64,000 bases of DNA. Origin: Muribaculaceae bacterium (GTDB taxonomy: Bacteria; Bacteroidota; Bacteroidia; Bacteroidales; Muribaculaceae). Below are positions 34,332 to 44,015 of the stretch, one piece after another (the stretch's first letter is position 1; every line of letters begins with the position of its first letter). Below the pieces are notes generated by a model, which was given only the letters and a program-made list of their open reading frames with translations, did not search any database and was not told the origin of the DNA. A program made the translations under genes and the position numbers. The stretch spans positions 62,001 through 126,000 of the forward strand of contig JAFRRT010000026.1 in the NCBI GenBank assembly GCA_017427945.1, read 5' to 3'.

Positions 34332-37300
34332 ATGATGAAAAAAACGAGATTTAAGTGTCCCGTTCTTCTACGCTTGCTTTTGCTGCTGGCTCTTGCCGTG
34401 GGCGGAGGTGTGGCTATTGCCGCACCTGTAACGCAGGCGCAGAGTGGCACGGCGCAGCCGTCGGCGGTGACAGGACAGGTGCTTGACGAGAACGGCGAAC
34501 CTCTTATCGGGGCGACCGTGATTGTCAAGGGCACTATTGTGGGCACCGCCACCGATTTTGATGGCCGTTTCAGCATCAACGCGCAGCAGGGCGCAACCCT
34601 CACGGTGAGTTATGTGGGCTATAGCACGCTTAATGTGCAAGTTGACGGCAGTGTCTTGACCATCAATCTGACTCCGGCTGATGATTTTTATCTGGGCGAG
34701 GTAGTAGTGACCGCCTTGGGTATCAAAAAGGAGGCAAAATCGCTGTCCTACAACGTGCAGCAGGTGGACGGTGATGCTTTGATGAGGGTACAGGACGCAA
34801 ACTTCGTCAACTCCTTGTCGGGCAAGGTCGCCGGCGTAACCATCAACAGCAGTGCGGCAGGTGCAGGCGGCAGCAGCCGCGTGGTGATGCGTGGCGCCAA
34901 GTCCATCAACGGCAACAACAATGTGCTTTACGTCGTTGACGGCATCCCCATGCAGAACCTGAGTAGCGAGCAGCCCGAGGGCATCTTTGCCGGTGCAGGT
35001 CAGACGGGTGATGCCACCAGCAACATCAACCCCGATGACATTGAGAGTATCAGTGCCTTGACGGGTCCGTCGGCGGCAGCCCTCTATGGTGCCAATGCCG
35101 CCAATGGTGTCATCATCATCACCACCAAGCGCGGCCGTGCCGGCAAGGTGGATGTAACCTATAACGGCAGTTTCCAGTTCTCCAAGCCCTTTGTGTTGCC
35201 TCGCTTCCAGAACCAATACGGCCCGAGCGAGACAGGCAGCTACTTCAGTTGGGGCGAGAAATTGGCGACACCCAGCGACTACAATCCCGCTGACTTCTTC
35301 CAGACGGGCACCAGTATCGCCAACTCGGTAAGCCTGAGCACCGGTACCGAGAAGAACCAGACCTACTTATCGCTTGGCGCTACCAACGCTCAGGGCATCA
35401 TCCACAGCAACAATTACGACCGTTATAACGTGAGCGTGCGCAACACCACCAACTTCCTCGACAACCGCATGACGCTCGACCTAAGTTACATGCTCACAGC
35501 CGTCAAGGAACAGAACATGATCAGCCAGGGTCAGTACCACAATCCGCTGGTGCCTGTCTATCTGTTCCCTGTGGGTGACGACTTCAGCAAGTTGGGCTAC
35601 TACGAGCGCTACGACACTGGCCGCAATTTCCCCGTGCAGTATTGGCCCTACAATTACGATATCTCGATGGAGAACCCCTATTGGGAGACCGAGCGCGAGC
35701 GCTTCATCAATCACAAGGAGCGCCACCAGGCGACCATCTCGCTCAACTGGCGCATCAACCCGTGGCTGGACATCACGGGACGCGTAAAATATGACAAGAG
35801 CAGCGACAAGTACGAGGAGAAGTTCTTTGCCTCGACCAACACGCTCTACGCCTCCAAATACGGCCATTACGGCTTGCGCAACGTCAGCAACCGCCAGATG
35901 TATGCCGAGGCCTTCGCCAAGTTTGACAAATACTTTTACGTTGCCGATGGACACTTGAGTTTGAGCGGTGTGCTGGGCACGAGTTTTGACCAGCGTGACA
36001 ATGCCATCGAGGGTTTTAGCGGCCATTTGAAAGGCACTGCCAACAAGTTCACCCTGGCCAACGTAGAGACGTCCAACTCGACTTTCAAGCCCGTGCAGAG
36101 CGGCTACCGCACCCAGTTGCAGAGCGTGTATGCCACCGCCCAGGTGGGTGGCGCTGATATGGTCTATATTGATCTTACTGCCCGCAATGACTGGTCGAGC
36201 AAACTAGAAAAGAGTTACTTCTACTGGTCGGCTGGTCTTTCTTGTATATGGACCGAAGCGCTGCGTCAGATTGGTGTGGAACTTGATTGGCTCAATTTCT
36301 TCAAGACCCGCATAGGCTACTCCCAGGTGGGTAATGAGCCGGGCGAGCCTTTCCTGACGCGTGAGACCTATGCTATCAACCCCTCGACCGGTCTTGCCGA
36401 GACCTCAACACGGATGCTCACCGATCTCAAGCCCGAGCGCACTCACTCGCAGGAGGCCGGTATCGACCTGTATATGTTCCGCAGCCGTCTGAAAATGAAT
36501 ATGACTCTATATAAATCCATCACGCGCAACCAGTTCTTCTATCCCACGCTGCCCGCTTCATCGGGTTACACGAGTGCGGTAGTCAACGGCGGTCGCGTGG
36601 ACAACGAGGGCGTGGAACTGACGGCACGCTACACGCAGCCCATCGGGGCGCTCACGTGGGAAACCTACGTGACCTGGACGCTCAACCGCAACAAGGTGAA
36701 GGAACTACTTCGCAACTGGCGCAACCCCATCGACGGCGAGATTTATAACCTCGATGAACTCTACATGGGTGGCACCTCGGGCTACCAGATTCGCTTGACC
36801 GAAGGAGGCACGTTGAGCGACGTGTATGTCTCCACGCTCAAGACCGACGAGCACGGCGCCATCTACGTCAACCCCGAGCGCCAGACCGTCGAGGCCAATC
36901 CCAACAACAACGCCTATTACATCTATGCAGGACAGGCGGCTCCCCGCTATAACCTCTCGTGGGGCAACACATTGTCATTCAATGGCATTACCGCCTCGGC
37001 ACTGCTGGCCTATCGCAACGGCGGCATCGTCGTGAGCGAGACGCAGGCTATCCTGGACTACTATGGCGCCTCGGAGGCCACTCAGAACGCCCGCAACGAC
37101 GGCGGTGTAGTCATCAACGGCAAGAAAATCAACGCCCAGGGCTATTATCAGACCGTGGGCAACCCCAACGGTACAGTGGATTCCCGCTACGTCTATAGCG
37201 CGACCAACCTAAGGCTTGCCGAGTTGAGCATCGGCTATGACGTGCCTGTCAACAGATGGGTGAAGTGGGTCAAGGGCCTGAATGTCTCCTTCGTTGCCCA

Positions 37301-37439
37301 CAACCTGTGCATGCTTTACAACAAGGCACCCTATGACCCCGAGGCGACCGCCAACACAGGCACCTACTACCAGGGCATCGACTACTTCATGCAGCCCAGC
37401 CTGCGGTCGATGGGATTTAACTTGAAACTCAAATTCTGA
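34332..37439 (+). CDS. SusC-like TonB-dependent outer-membrane receptor
   Basis: A 1035-residue SusC/RagA transporter that imports oligosaccharides with its SusD partner. A signal peptide (about 1-35) is followed by a CarboxypepD_reg-like domain (VTGQVLDENGEPLIGATV), a plug domain (SLSGKVAGVTINSSAAGAGG, VVMRGAKSINGNN, YVVDGIP) and a 22-strand barrel ending in the aromatic LKLKF. The typical SusC phrase ANAANGVIIITTKRG is present. It opens the glycan locus and is followed 7 bases later by the SusD gene. No anti-sigma interaction domain is present at the N-terminus. Confidence 0.95.
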   Translation: MMKKTRFKCPVLLRLLLLLALAVGGGVAIAAPVTQAQSGTAQPSAVTGQVLDENGEPLIGATVIVKGTIVGTATDFDGRFSINAQQGATLTVSYVGYSTLNVQVDGSVLTINLTPADDFYLGEVVVTALGIKKEAKSLSYNVQQVDGDALMRVQDANFVNSLSGKVAGVTINSSAAGAGGSSRVVMRGAKSINGNNNVLYVVDGIPMQNLSSEQPEGIFAGAGQTGDATSNINPDDIESISALTGPSAAALYGANAANGVIIITTKRGRAGKVDVTYNGSFQFSKPFVLPRFQNQYGPSETGSYFSWGEKLATPSDYNPADFFQTGTSIANSVSLSTGTEKNQTYLSLGATNAQGIIHSNNYDRYNVSVRNTTNFLDNRMTLDLSYMLTAVKEQNMISQGQYHNPLVPVYLFPVGDDFSKLGYYERYDTGRNFPVQYWPYNYDISMENPYWETERERFINHKERHQATISLNWRINPWLDITGRVKYDKSSDKYEEKFFASTNTLYASKYGHYGLRNVSNRQMYAEAFAKFDKYFYVADGHLSLSGVLGTSFDQRDNAIEGFSGHLKGTANKFTLANVETSNSTFKPVQSGYRTQLQSVYATAQVGGADMVYIDLTARNDWSSKLEKSYFYWSAGLSCIWTEALRQIGVELDWLNFFKTRIGYSQVGNEPGEPFLTRETYAINPSTGLAETSTRMLTDLKPERTHSQEAGIDLYMFRSRLKMNMTLYKSITRNQFFYPTLPASSGYTSAVVNGGRVDNEGVELTARYTQPIGALTWETYVTWTLNRNKVKELLRNWRNPIDGEIYNLDELYMGGTSGYQIRLTEGGTLSDVYVSTLKTDEHGAIYVNPERQTVEANPNNNAYYIYAGQAAPRYNLSWGNTLSFNGITASALLAYRNGGIVVSETQAILDYYGASEATQNARNDGGVVINGKKINAQGYYQTVGNPNGTVDSRYVYSATNLRLAELSIGYDVPVNRWVKWVKGLNVSFVAHNLCMLYNKAPYDPEATANTGTYYQGIDYFMQPSLRSMGFNLKLKF

Positions 37440-37446
37440 TGCGGCT

Positions 37447-39078
37447 ATGAAGACAAGAATTTTGATATATATGTGTGCAATGCTGGTGATGGCTGCCGGC
37501 TGCACCAAATCATTTGACGATATCAACACCAACCAGCACGAGCTCACCGACGAGGAACTCGCCAACGACTACCAAAACGTGGGTGCTTTCTTCTCGCAGA
37601 TGGTATCGAGGGTGGTCCTCTTTGACGACGGTTCGGGTAACTGCCTGTCGTCGGACTATCAGGTGGCGCAGGGCCTGAGCGCTGACCCGTTCTCGGGTTA
37701 TGTGGCCTTGACTGGTACCTGGCGCAACGGCGTCCACAACGGTTCCTACAGTTTTGTGAGCGGCTGGTATGACCAGATGTTCACGCGCGCCTTCAGCGAG
37801 GTGATGCCCGCTTGGCAACGCATCACAAAGGTGGCCGAAGAGATGGGGCAACCTGCCGTAGCGGCATTGGCGACTATCGTCAAGGTCGAGGCCTTGCACC
37901 GCGTAACCGACATGTATGGCCCTATCCCCTACCTCAACTTCGGCAGCGGAACACTGGGCACCGCCTATGACCGCCAGCAGGACGTCTATAAAAGATTCTT
38001 CGAGGAGCTTGACCAGGCGATTGACGTGCTCACGCCGCTGGCCGAGTCGGGCGGGTCATTGCTGCCTGACTATGACAACGTCTATGAGGGCAACGTGACG
38101 CGTTGGGTAAAATTTGCCAACACCTTAAGGCTGCGATTGGCGCTGCGTGTGGTCTATGCCGACCCCGCACTGGCACAACAGGAGGCCGAGAAGTCTGCAG
38201 CATGCACTGTGGGCTTCATCGAGACGGCTGCTGACCGTGCCCAACTGTTGCACGGCCGCCTCACCTATTTCCACCCCAACTATGACATGGCCTACAACTT
38301 CAACGCCGGCGAGGTGCGCATGGGCGCCACGATGGACTGTTACATGAACGGCTACAGCGACCCGCGTCTGTCGGCTTACTTCGTGCCCGCCAGCAACGAC
38401 AACAAGTACCACGGTGTGCGTCTGGGTGTCCACAACATGAATCCCACGCGCTATGCGGGCGTGTATGTATCCAATCTGAACATCGACCGCGCCACCACAC
38501 CCATCGTGTGGATGACAGCCGCCGAGGGTTACTTCCTGCGTGCCGAGGCGGCGCTGCGTGGCTGGAACATGGGCGGCACGGCAAAGGCTTTCTACGAAGC
38601 CGGTATCCGCGCCTCGTTCAGCGAGAACAACGTGAGCGGCGAGGACACTTATATTACCAATTCCTCATTGAAGCCCACACGCTATGTGGACCGCACCAAC
38701 GGCGGCAATGCGGCTAATGCCCCCAGTGACATCACCATTGCCTGGAACGATGAGGCTGACTTCGAGGCCAACCTGGAACGCATCATCACCCAAAAATGGA
38801 TTGCGATGTACCCCGACGGCTGCGAGGGCTGGGCGGAATTCCGCCGCACGGGCTATCCGCGTCTGTTGCCTGTGGTGAACAACGATAGTCAGGGCTTGAT
38901 TGACACCGAGATTCAGGTGCGCCGCTGCCCCTTCCCCGTGCAGGAGTACAACACCAACGAGGCCGCTGTGCAGGCCGCTATCCAGCTGCTTGACAGCGAG
39001 GCCATGGGCGGAGGTCAGGACAATGGTGGCACCAGACTGTGGTGGGACCGCAAGGATTTGATAGTTGATAGTGAATAG
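37447..39078 (+). CDS. SusD/RagB-like glycan-binding lipoprotein
   Basis: A 543-residue outer-membrane lipoprotein; the signal ends in AAGC at Cys19. It is the lid of the SusC transporter and binds glycan. Typical features are FDDINTNQHELTDEE near the N-terminus, the TPR-like helices around residues 90-330 with TDMYGPIPY, and a late WAEFRRTGYPRLLP. The last codons and the stop (LIVDSE, then TAG at 39076-39078) come from a short heptamer repeat, so the native C-terminus may have been altered slightly. The length is normal for this branch. Confidence 0.93.
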   Translation: MKTRILIYMCAMLVMAAGCTKSFDDINTNQHELTDEELANDYQNVGAFFSQMVSRVVLFDDGSGNCLSSDYQVAQGLSADPFSGYVALTGTWRNGVHNGSYSFVSGWYDQMFTRAFSEVMPAWQRITKVAEEMGQPAVAALATIVKVEALHRVTDMYGPIPYLNFGSGTLGTAYDRQQDVYKRFFEELDQAIDVLTPLAESGGSLLPDYDNVYEGNVTRWVKFANTLRLRLALRVVYADPALAQQEAEKSAACTVGFIETAADRAQLLHGRLTYFHPNYDMAYNFNAGEVRMGATMDCYMNGYSDPRLSAYFVPASNDNKYHGVRLGVHNMNPTRYAGVYVSNLNIDRATTPIVWMTAAEGYFLRAEAALRGWNMGGTAKAFYEAGIRASFSENNVSGEDTYITNSSLKPTRYVDRTNGGNAANAPSDITIAWNDEADFEANLERIITQKWIAMYPDGCEGWAEFRRTGYPRLLPVVNNDSQGLIDTEIQVRRCPFPVQEYNTNEAAVQAAIQLLDSEAMGGGQDNGGTRLWWDRKDLIVDSE

Positions 39079-39087
39079 TTAATAGTT
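39061..39087 (+). repeat. Heptamer-type repeat (ATAGTTA/ATAGTGA) at the end of the SusD gene
   Basis: About four imperfect copies of a 7-base unit (ATAGTTG, ATAGTGA, ATAGTTA, ATAGTT). It provides the SusD stop codon. A related array lies at 46039-46072 at the end of the portal gene. Confidence 0.75.
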
Positions 39088-39091
39088 GGAA

Positions 39092-40030
39092 ATGATGAAA
39101 ACATCAAGATATATCATTGCAACAGTGTTGTTGGCATTGGGCTTGAGCGGTTGTGATACTGAGCCCGAGGCGCTGGACCTGCAGCCATTGAAAGAATACA
39201 GCGAGGAGTATTACCAGGCCTTGCGGGACTACAAGGCAAGTGCGCACGAGATTTGCTACGTCTATTATGCCGACTGGGCGCCCATCGAGGGTGCCAGCGG
39301 CTACAAGGACCCCGCCTCGTGGGGCGAGCGCATCATTGGCCTGCCCGACAGCATCGACATCGTAAACTTGTGGATGGGCATCCCGACTGCCGAGACGCAC
39401 CCCATCGCATATCAGGACATGATAGAGACGCGCGAGAAGAAGGGCACCCGCTTTGTCTTCCATGCCGACGCATCGAACTACAACCACCGTTTTACCGTTG
39501 ACGGTGTCTCGTATGACCTCTCGAGCGACCGCAGCGAGGAAGCCATCCGTGCCTATGCCCGCTGGGTGTGTGACACGGTCATCGAGACGGGCCTCGACGG
39601 AGCCGACTTCGACTACGAGGGCTGGAACGGACAGCACCTCAGCTGGGCCATCGAGGAGTGCGACAAGATCTTCGGCCCCAATGGAACGTATCCCGAGAAA
39701 CTGGTCATTGTCGATTACTTCTCGGTATCACCGCCAGTTGCGTGTGACCCCTTTGTGGATTACTACGTCAAGCAGGCTTACAGCCAGCAGGGCGCTGGTG
39801 TAGGTGCTATGGGACATCCCGATGAGAAGACGATTTATTGCGAGTCCTTTGGCCAAAAGCCCACAGGCGGAGAAATTCTGAACTATGCCGCTTGGGAGCC
39901 CGAAACGGGGCACAAGGGCGGCTGCGGCGCCTACTATGTGGAACGCAATTACTATAACACGAGCGACGGTGTTCCCTACGGGGCCATTCGCCGTGCCATC
40001 CAGATTATGAACCCGGCCAAGGAGAATTAG
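39092..40030 (+). CDS. GH18 family lipoprotein, endo-beta-N-acetylglucosaminidase-like
   Basis: About 312 residues starting at ATG 39092 (or 39095); the signal peptide ends in LSGC. The GH18 catalytic signature DGxDxDxE is present as DGADFDYEGW, with the catalytic Glu intact; a second strand motif VIVDYFSVSP and a late GGCGAYYVERNYY fit the barrel. Members of this group in Bacteroides loci cut the chitobiose core of N-glycans. The position right after SusC/SusD and before a DUF1735-LamG protein matches N-glycan utilisation loci such as the one around B. thetaiotaomicron BT3987. Substrate assignment is inference. Confidence 0.82.
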   Translation: MMKTSRYIIATVLLALGLSGCDTEPEALDLQPLKEYSEEYYQALRDYKASAHEICYVYYADWAPIEGASGYKDPASWGERIIGLPDSIDIVNLWMGIPTAETHPIAYQDMIETREKKGTRFVFHADASNYNHRFTVDGVSYDLSSDRSEEAIRAYARWVCDTVIETGLDGADFDYEGWNGQHLSWAIEECDKIFGPNGTYPEKLVIVDYFSVSPPVACDPFVDYYVKQAYSQQGAGVGAMGHPDEKTIYCESFGQKPTGGEILNYAAWEPETGHKGGCGAYYVERNYYNTSDGVPYGAIRRAIQIMNPAKEN

Positions 40031-40050
40031 GAGTTAGAAATTATTTGACT

Positions 40051-41274
40051 ATGAACAAGATAGTATTAAGCATAATGATGTTTCTCGTGGCGGTTACCAT
40101 GTTAATGGTGGCTTGTGACAGCGAGGGCGACAAGTTTGACTATGAGAAGGTGGGACTGCTCATTACGGGCACCGAGCAGGTGCCGGTGCAGCGATTTACC
40201 GTCGATGAACTGCCTGCGGCCTATGCCGTCACCGTCAAGGCGACGCGCCGCTGTGAGCAGGCAGTGACCATGCGTCTTGCCATCGATACGGCACTGGTAA
40301 GGGCCTATAACGCGCGTTACGGCACTGCCTATTATGCCGTGCCTCCCGCCGATGTCATGCTCGAGGACAGTGAGGTGACCATCCAGCAGGGCGAGGCGAT
40401 ATCCTCGGCAGCACAGGTGAAGGTCATCAGCACCGATGACTTCATCGAGGGCGCCACCTATGTCATTCCTGTAACTATCCAGCAGGTGAGCAGCGACGGC
40501 GGCGAGGTCATCGAGAGCAGCCGCACGATTTTCCTGCAGATTTCGCGCATCATCTCTTTCTACTCGCTCGAGAACAACCAGAACGCTTCGTCCAACTACA
40601 TCTTCCCCGACGAGAAGATGGTGAACCTGACTAACTACACCATCGAGTTCAAAGTGTATTCCTACAAGTTCGGCAACGTGGGCAACATCAAGCGTGTGCT
40701 GTCCATCGAGGGCAAGAACGAGGAAGAGGCTAACATGTTCCGCTTTGGTGAGAATGGCTCGGCTGGCGGTGACATCCTGCAATGGGTGCTGCCCGGCGGC
40801 AGGTGCTTCTCATCGACGCACTTCAAAACCAACCGCTGGTATCTTGTCTCTTGCACCTATGACGGCTCGACCTTCAAGATGTATGTCGATGGCGTGGAAG
40901 ATGCCCAGACGAGCGGCAGCGGCAAGGCTACGCCGTTCCAGCGCTTTGAATTAGGCATGTCTTGGGGCAGTTACCGCAATCAACAGTTCTTCCAGGGAAG
41001 ATTGTGCGAGGTGCGCGTGTGGAACCGTGCCCTCACGGCGAGCGAGATTTCCACAGGCTTTGCGGGCGTGAACGCCCACAGCGACGGTCTTGTTGCCTAC
41101 TGGAAGATGAACGAGGGCGAAGGCCACATCTTCCATGACGCCACCGGTCACGGCTACGACATGGACTGGACCGACACCTGGCGAGACGACCGCGAGAACG
41201 GGGTCCTCGTCCCCCACGACTACAGCCAGTACATCAAGTGGATCAAGGACGATAACAACAAGGTGGTGCAGTAG
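40051..41274 (+). CDS. DUF1735 and LamG-domain surface lipoprotein
   Basis: About 407 residues starting at ATG 40051; lipobox LMVAC. The N-terminal part (about 30-165) is a DUF1735/BT3987-type beta domain, with YAVTVKATRRCEQAVTM and ATYVIPVTIQQV. The C-terminal part (about 170-380) is a LamG/concanavalin-like domain with YTIEFKVYSY, NRWYLVSCTYDG, FKMYVDG and VRVWNRALTASEI. It is probably a surface glycan-binding protein that works with SusD and the GH18 enzyme. It ends the locus; no terminator is evident before the repeat that follows. Confidence 0.8.
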   Translation: MNKIVLSIMMFLVAVTMLMVACDSEGDKFDYEKVGLLITGTEQVPVQRFTVDELPAAYAVTVKATRRCEQAVTMRLAIDTALVRAYNARYGTAYYAVPPADVMLEDSEVTIQQGEAISSAAQVKVISTDDFIEGATYVIPVTIQQVSSDGGEVIESSRTIFLQISRIISFYSLENNQNASSNYIFPDEKMVNLTNYTIEFKVYSYKFGNVGNIKRVLSIEGKNEEEANMFRFGENGSAGGDILQWVLPGGRCFSSTHFKTNRWYLVSCTYDGSTFKMYVDGVEDAQTSGSGKATPFQRFELGMSWGSYRNQQFFQGRLCEVRVWNRALTASEISTGFAGVNAHSDGLVAYWKMNEGEGHIFHDATGHGYDMDWTDTWRDDRENGVLVPHDYSQYIKWIKDDNNKVVQ

Positions 41275-41292
41275 TGAGGGTTTAGGGGCCGT

Positions 41293-41428
41293 GGCTGCGT
41301 CTCGGGAAAATCAAAATAAATTTTGTTTTCCGCTCGACTTGCACTCCGTTGACCTGCAGCCGAAGGTAGGCTGCGTCTCGGGAAAACCAAAATAAATTTT
41401 GTTTTCCGCTCGACTTGCACTACCTTTG
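41293..41428 (+). repeat. Two tandem copies of a 76-bp promoter-bearing repeat
   Basis: Copy 1 starts at 41293 and copy 2 at 41369. Each reads GGCTGCGTCTCGGGAAAA, an A/T-rich arm pair around AAATAAATTTTG, and TTTTGTTTTCCGCTCGACTT. Copy 2 ends in intact TACCTTTG; copy 1 has TCCGTTGA. The core is clearly related to the repeat at 34134-34305. Confidence 0.85.
41398..41428 (+). promoter_or_regulatory. Promoter of manA, inside repeat copy 2
   Basis: TTTG at 41398-41401 and TACCTTTG at 41421-41428 with a 19-base spacer. The ATG at 41448 follows 19 bases later, which supports that start over a longer upstream frame. Confidence 0.8.
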
Positions 41429-41447
41429 TGGGTTAATACTATCAGCT

Positions 41448-42440
41448 ATGCAGATTTATCGCTTCAACAACATATTGAAACCCGTCTTGTGGGGCGGCGA
41501 CAAACTGGTGACTTTCAAGGGATTGCCAGCCAGCGATACACCCATTGGCGAGAGCTGGGAGCTGTCTGCATTGCCGGGACGTGAATCAGTAGTGGCCGAT
41601 GGCCCTGACAAGGGACTGACGCTTACCGAACTTGTTAGGCGTTATGGCCCTGACCTGGTGGGCGAAGATGTCTATCTCCGTTACGGAGACCAATTCCCCC
41701 TGCTCATCAAACTGATTGACGCCAAGCGCGACCTGTCGGTCCAGGTGCACCCAGGTGACCAGCAGGCCATGCGTGACCATGGCTGCAAAGGCAAAAACGA
41801 GATGTGGTACATCATCGACGCCGATGAGGGAGCGACCATCACAACAGGCTTCAAGCAGTCGCTGACACCTGCCGAGTTTGACCGCCACCTTGCCGAAGGC
41901 ACCATCCTTGATGTGGTGAACAGAACACCCTCCAAGCCTGGCGACACATTCTACATACCTGCGGGGCAGATTCACGCCATTGGAGCGGGCAATCTGTTGG
42001 TCGAGGTGCAGCAGTCGTGTGACATCACCTATCGCGTGTGGGACTACAACCGCCGCGATGCCGACGGCAACCTGCGCGAGTTACACACGGCACAGGCCCG
42101 CGAGGCACTCAATTTCGAATCTAGCAACGGCCATGTGGAGGTCATGCCCCATAGCATAGCAGGCGGCTCGGAAGTGCTTTTCACCCGCGACTTCAGCGTG
42201 GACCACTACAACATTGATGGCCTCTTCAGGCTGGAGATTCCTCAATCGCACTCCTTTCTTGCAATCACCTGCATCCAGGGCGAGACGCTTCTTGATGCCG
42301 AGAGCATGCAACCTGTGACCGTTAAGCAGGGCGAGACCGTTCTCATCCCCGCCATTGCCCACTGGTTTGAATTTACGGGACATGCGCAACTGCTCATCAC
42401 CGCTATCCCCAACCGAACATTGACCGAAAACAGACCATAA
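41448..42440 (+). CDS. manA: Class I mannose-6-phosphate isomerase
   Basis: A 330-residue zinc enzyme that interconverts mannose-6-phosphate and fructose-6-phosphate. Visible hallmarks are LKPVLWGGDKL, WELSALPG, LIKLIDAKRDLSVQVHPGD with the zinc-binding HP, KNEMWYIIDA, FYIPAGQIHAIGAG and VWDYNRRD. The length fits the short bacterial form. Its place directly after a GH18 glycan locus suggests that mannose released from imported glycans enters glycolysis here, although it has its own promoter. Confidence 0.92.
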   Translation: MQIYRFNNILKPVLWGGDKLVTFKGLPASDTPIGESWELSALPGRESVVADGPDKGLTLTELVRRYGPDLVGEDVYLRYGDQFPLLIKLIDAKRDLSVQVHPGDQQAMRDHGCKGKNEMWYIIDADEGATITTGFKQSLTPAEFDRHLAEGTILDVVNRTPSKPGDTFYIPAGQIHAIGAGNLLVEVQQSCDITYRVWDYNRRDADGNLRELHTAQAREALNFESSNGHVEVMPHSIAGGSEVLFTRDFSVDHYNIDGLFRLEIPQSHSFLAITCIQGETLLDAESMQPVTVKQGETVLIPAIAHWFEFTGHAQLLITAIPNRTLTENRP

Positions 42441-42453
42441 AACCTGACAAGAT

Positions 42454-43467
42454 ATGAATAAAAAGAAGAAATTGATCGCCGGCATCATCGCCGCAATAGC
42501 AGTTACCCTCGTGGCATGCGCCTTCCCCTATCTTTTTGAGGGGGCTCCTGCCGACGGCATCATCAAGATTCGCAAGGGCAGCACCATCGAACAGATTGGG
42601 GACAGCATCAAGGACAAAGTAGATGGCACTTACGGCAACCGCGTCGAGACCATGCTGCGTCTCATGAGGGCCAAGGTTGACAACCGCGAGGGCGCCTTCC
42701 GCATCTCTGAGGGTACATCGCCGTTCACGCTTGCACGCCACATCAAGAACGGCATGCAGAGCGGTGTGCGTTTCACCTTCAACAACGTGCGCACCCTTGA
42801 CGAGTGGGCACAGCGCTGGGGCGACACCTTCATGGACGAAGCCGATGACATGCGCAAGGTGTTGAACGACAGCGCCATCTGCGCCAAATATAACAAAACG
42901 CCGCAGACCATTGCCTGCCTGTTGATGCCCGACACCTATGAGTTCTACTGGGACATCTCGCCCGAGAAAACTCTGGACAGGCTCTATGAGTACTATAAAG
43001 ACTTCTGGAGCAACAAGCGCAAAGAAAAAGCCGAGAAACTGGGACTCACACCCGACGAGGTGGCGACCATCGCCTCAATTGTCGAAGAGGAGACCAGCAA
43101 GGCCGACGAGCGCGGCAAGGTGGCACGTCTGTACCTGAACCGTTATCAACAGGGCATGCGTCTGCAGGCCGATCCCACAGTGAAATATGCACTGGGCGAC
43201 TTCTCCATCAAGCGAATTACGGTGGAGATGACTCAGGTGAATAATCCCTACAACACCTATCGCGTGAACGGTCTGCCTCCCGGCCCCATCCGTCTGCCCG
43301 AGAAATCCACCATCGATGCCGTGCTCGATGCACCCATGCATGACTACCTGTACATGTGTGCACGTTCCGACTTCAGCGGCTATCACGATTTCTCGCGCGA
43401 CTATGACGCACACCTCGATAACGCTCACCGCTATCAGGATGCGCTCAATTCGCGTGGCATCAAGTAA
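42454..43467 (+). CDS. mltG: Endolytic murein transglycosylase MltG
   Basis: A 337-residue inner-membrane enzyme that cuts nascent glycan strands and ends their growth. One N-terminal membrane segment (about 6-28) is followed by a LysM-like region and the YceG domain. The catalytic Glu lies in ASIVEEET; the substrate motifs LQADPTVKYAL, NPYNTYRV and GLPPGPI are intact. It begins 13 bases after manA and is probably in the same transcript. Confidence 0.93.
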   Translation: MNKKKKLIAGIIAAIAVTLVACAFPYLFEGAPADGIIKIRKGSTIEQIGDSIKDKVDGTYGNRVETMLRLMRAKVDNREGAFRISEGTSPFTLARHIKNGMQSGVRFTFNNVRTLDEWAQRWGDTFMDEADDMRKVLNDSAICAKYNKTPQTIACLLMPDTYEFYWDISPEKTLDRLYEYYKDFWSNKRKEKAEKLGLTPDEVATIASIVEEETSKADERGKVARLYLNRYQQGMRLQADPTVKYALGDFSIKRITVEMTQVNNPYNTYRVNGLPPGPIRLPEKSTIDAVLDAPMHDYLYMCARSDFSGYHDFSRDYDAHLDNAHRYQDALNSRGIK

Positions 43468-43483
43468 TCTGCTGGCCTAACGG

Positions 43484-44011
43484 CTATAATTTCGTCATGT
43501 GGTAGCCCATCGCGTTGAGTTGGACTGCCATTCCCATCTGATACATCACCTTCAGGCAGGCGACGTAGGCCTTGAAGGCATCGGCTGTGCCCGGTTCGAC
43601 ATCCAGCCTGAACAATTCCCGCTTTACACGCTCGGCGCAGTCTCCGACAAGCGTCTGCGTCTCTTCGGCCGTGTCGCCGTGCACGTCGAGCACCTCGTCG
43701 AGGATATACTCGTCAAGGTTATCAAAGCCACGTTGATCACGCAACGGGGTATAAAGGTCTTCGACGGCGGCATAGCGTTCCCAGTCGGTATCCCAAAACT
43801 TCGCCACCGCCATGCCGATGAACATCATCCATCCCAGCGAGGCGATGGGATAGCTGGCGAACTCACGTGCTCCGTCGGGCAGATAAGCCTCGGCGACTGC
43901 GGGCCATTTGGCCTCAACATCGGGACATTCGGGCAGGCGCTCGTCAACGACGCCCCGCTCCACCAGGTAGCGGTGCAGGTCGTCAAGCAACCTTGCAGCA
44001 AACTCTTCCAT
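43484..44011 (-). CDS. Conserved protein of unknown function
   Basis: A 175-residue protein that I do not recognise. It is acidic and mostly helical by eye, with a central hydrophobic stretch ASLGWMMFIGMAVAKFW that is too polar at its edges for a confident membrane helix. No cysteine motif or nucleotide-binding loop is visible. ATG at 44011 was preferred over a GTG one codon upstream. It begins four bases after the stop of the flavin-type oxidase gene, so the two form an operon convergent with mltG. Confidence 0.7.
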   Translation of the reverse strand: MEEFAARLLDDLHRYLVERGVVDERLPECPDVEAKWPAVAEAYLPDGAREFASYPIASLGWMMFIGMAVAKFWDTDWERYAAVEDLYTPLRDQRGFDNLDEYILDEVLDVHGDTAEETQTLVGDCAERVKRELFRLDVEPGTADAFKAYVACLKVMYQMGMAVQLNAMGYHMTKL

Positions 44012-44015
44012 CACA

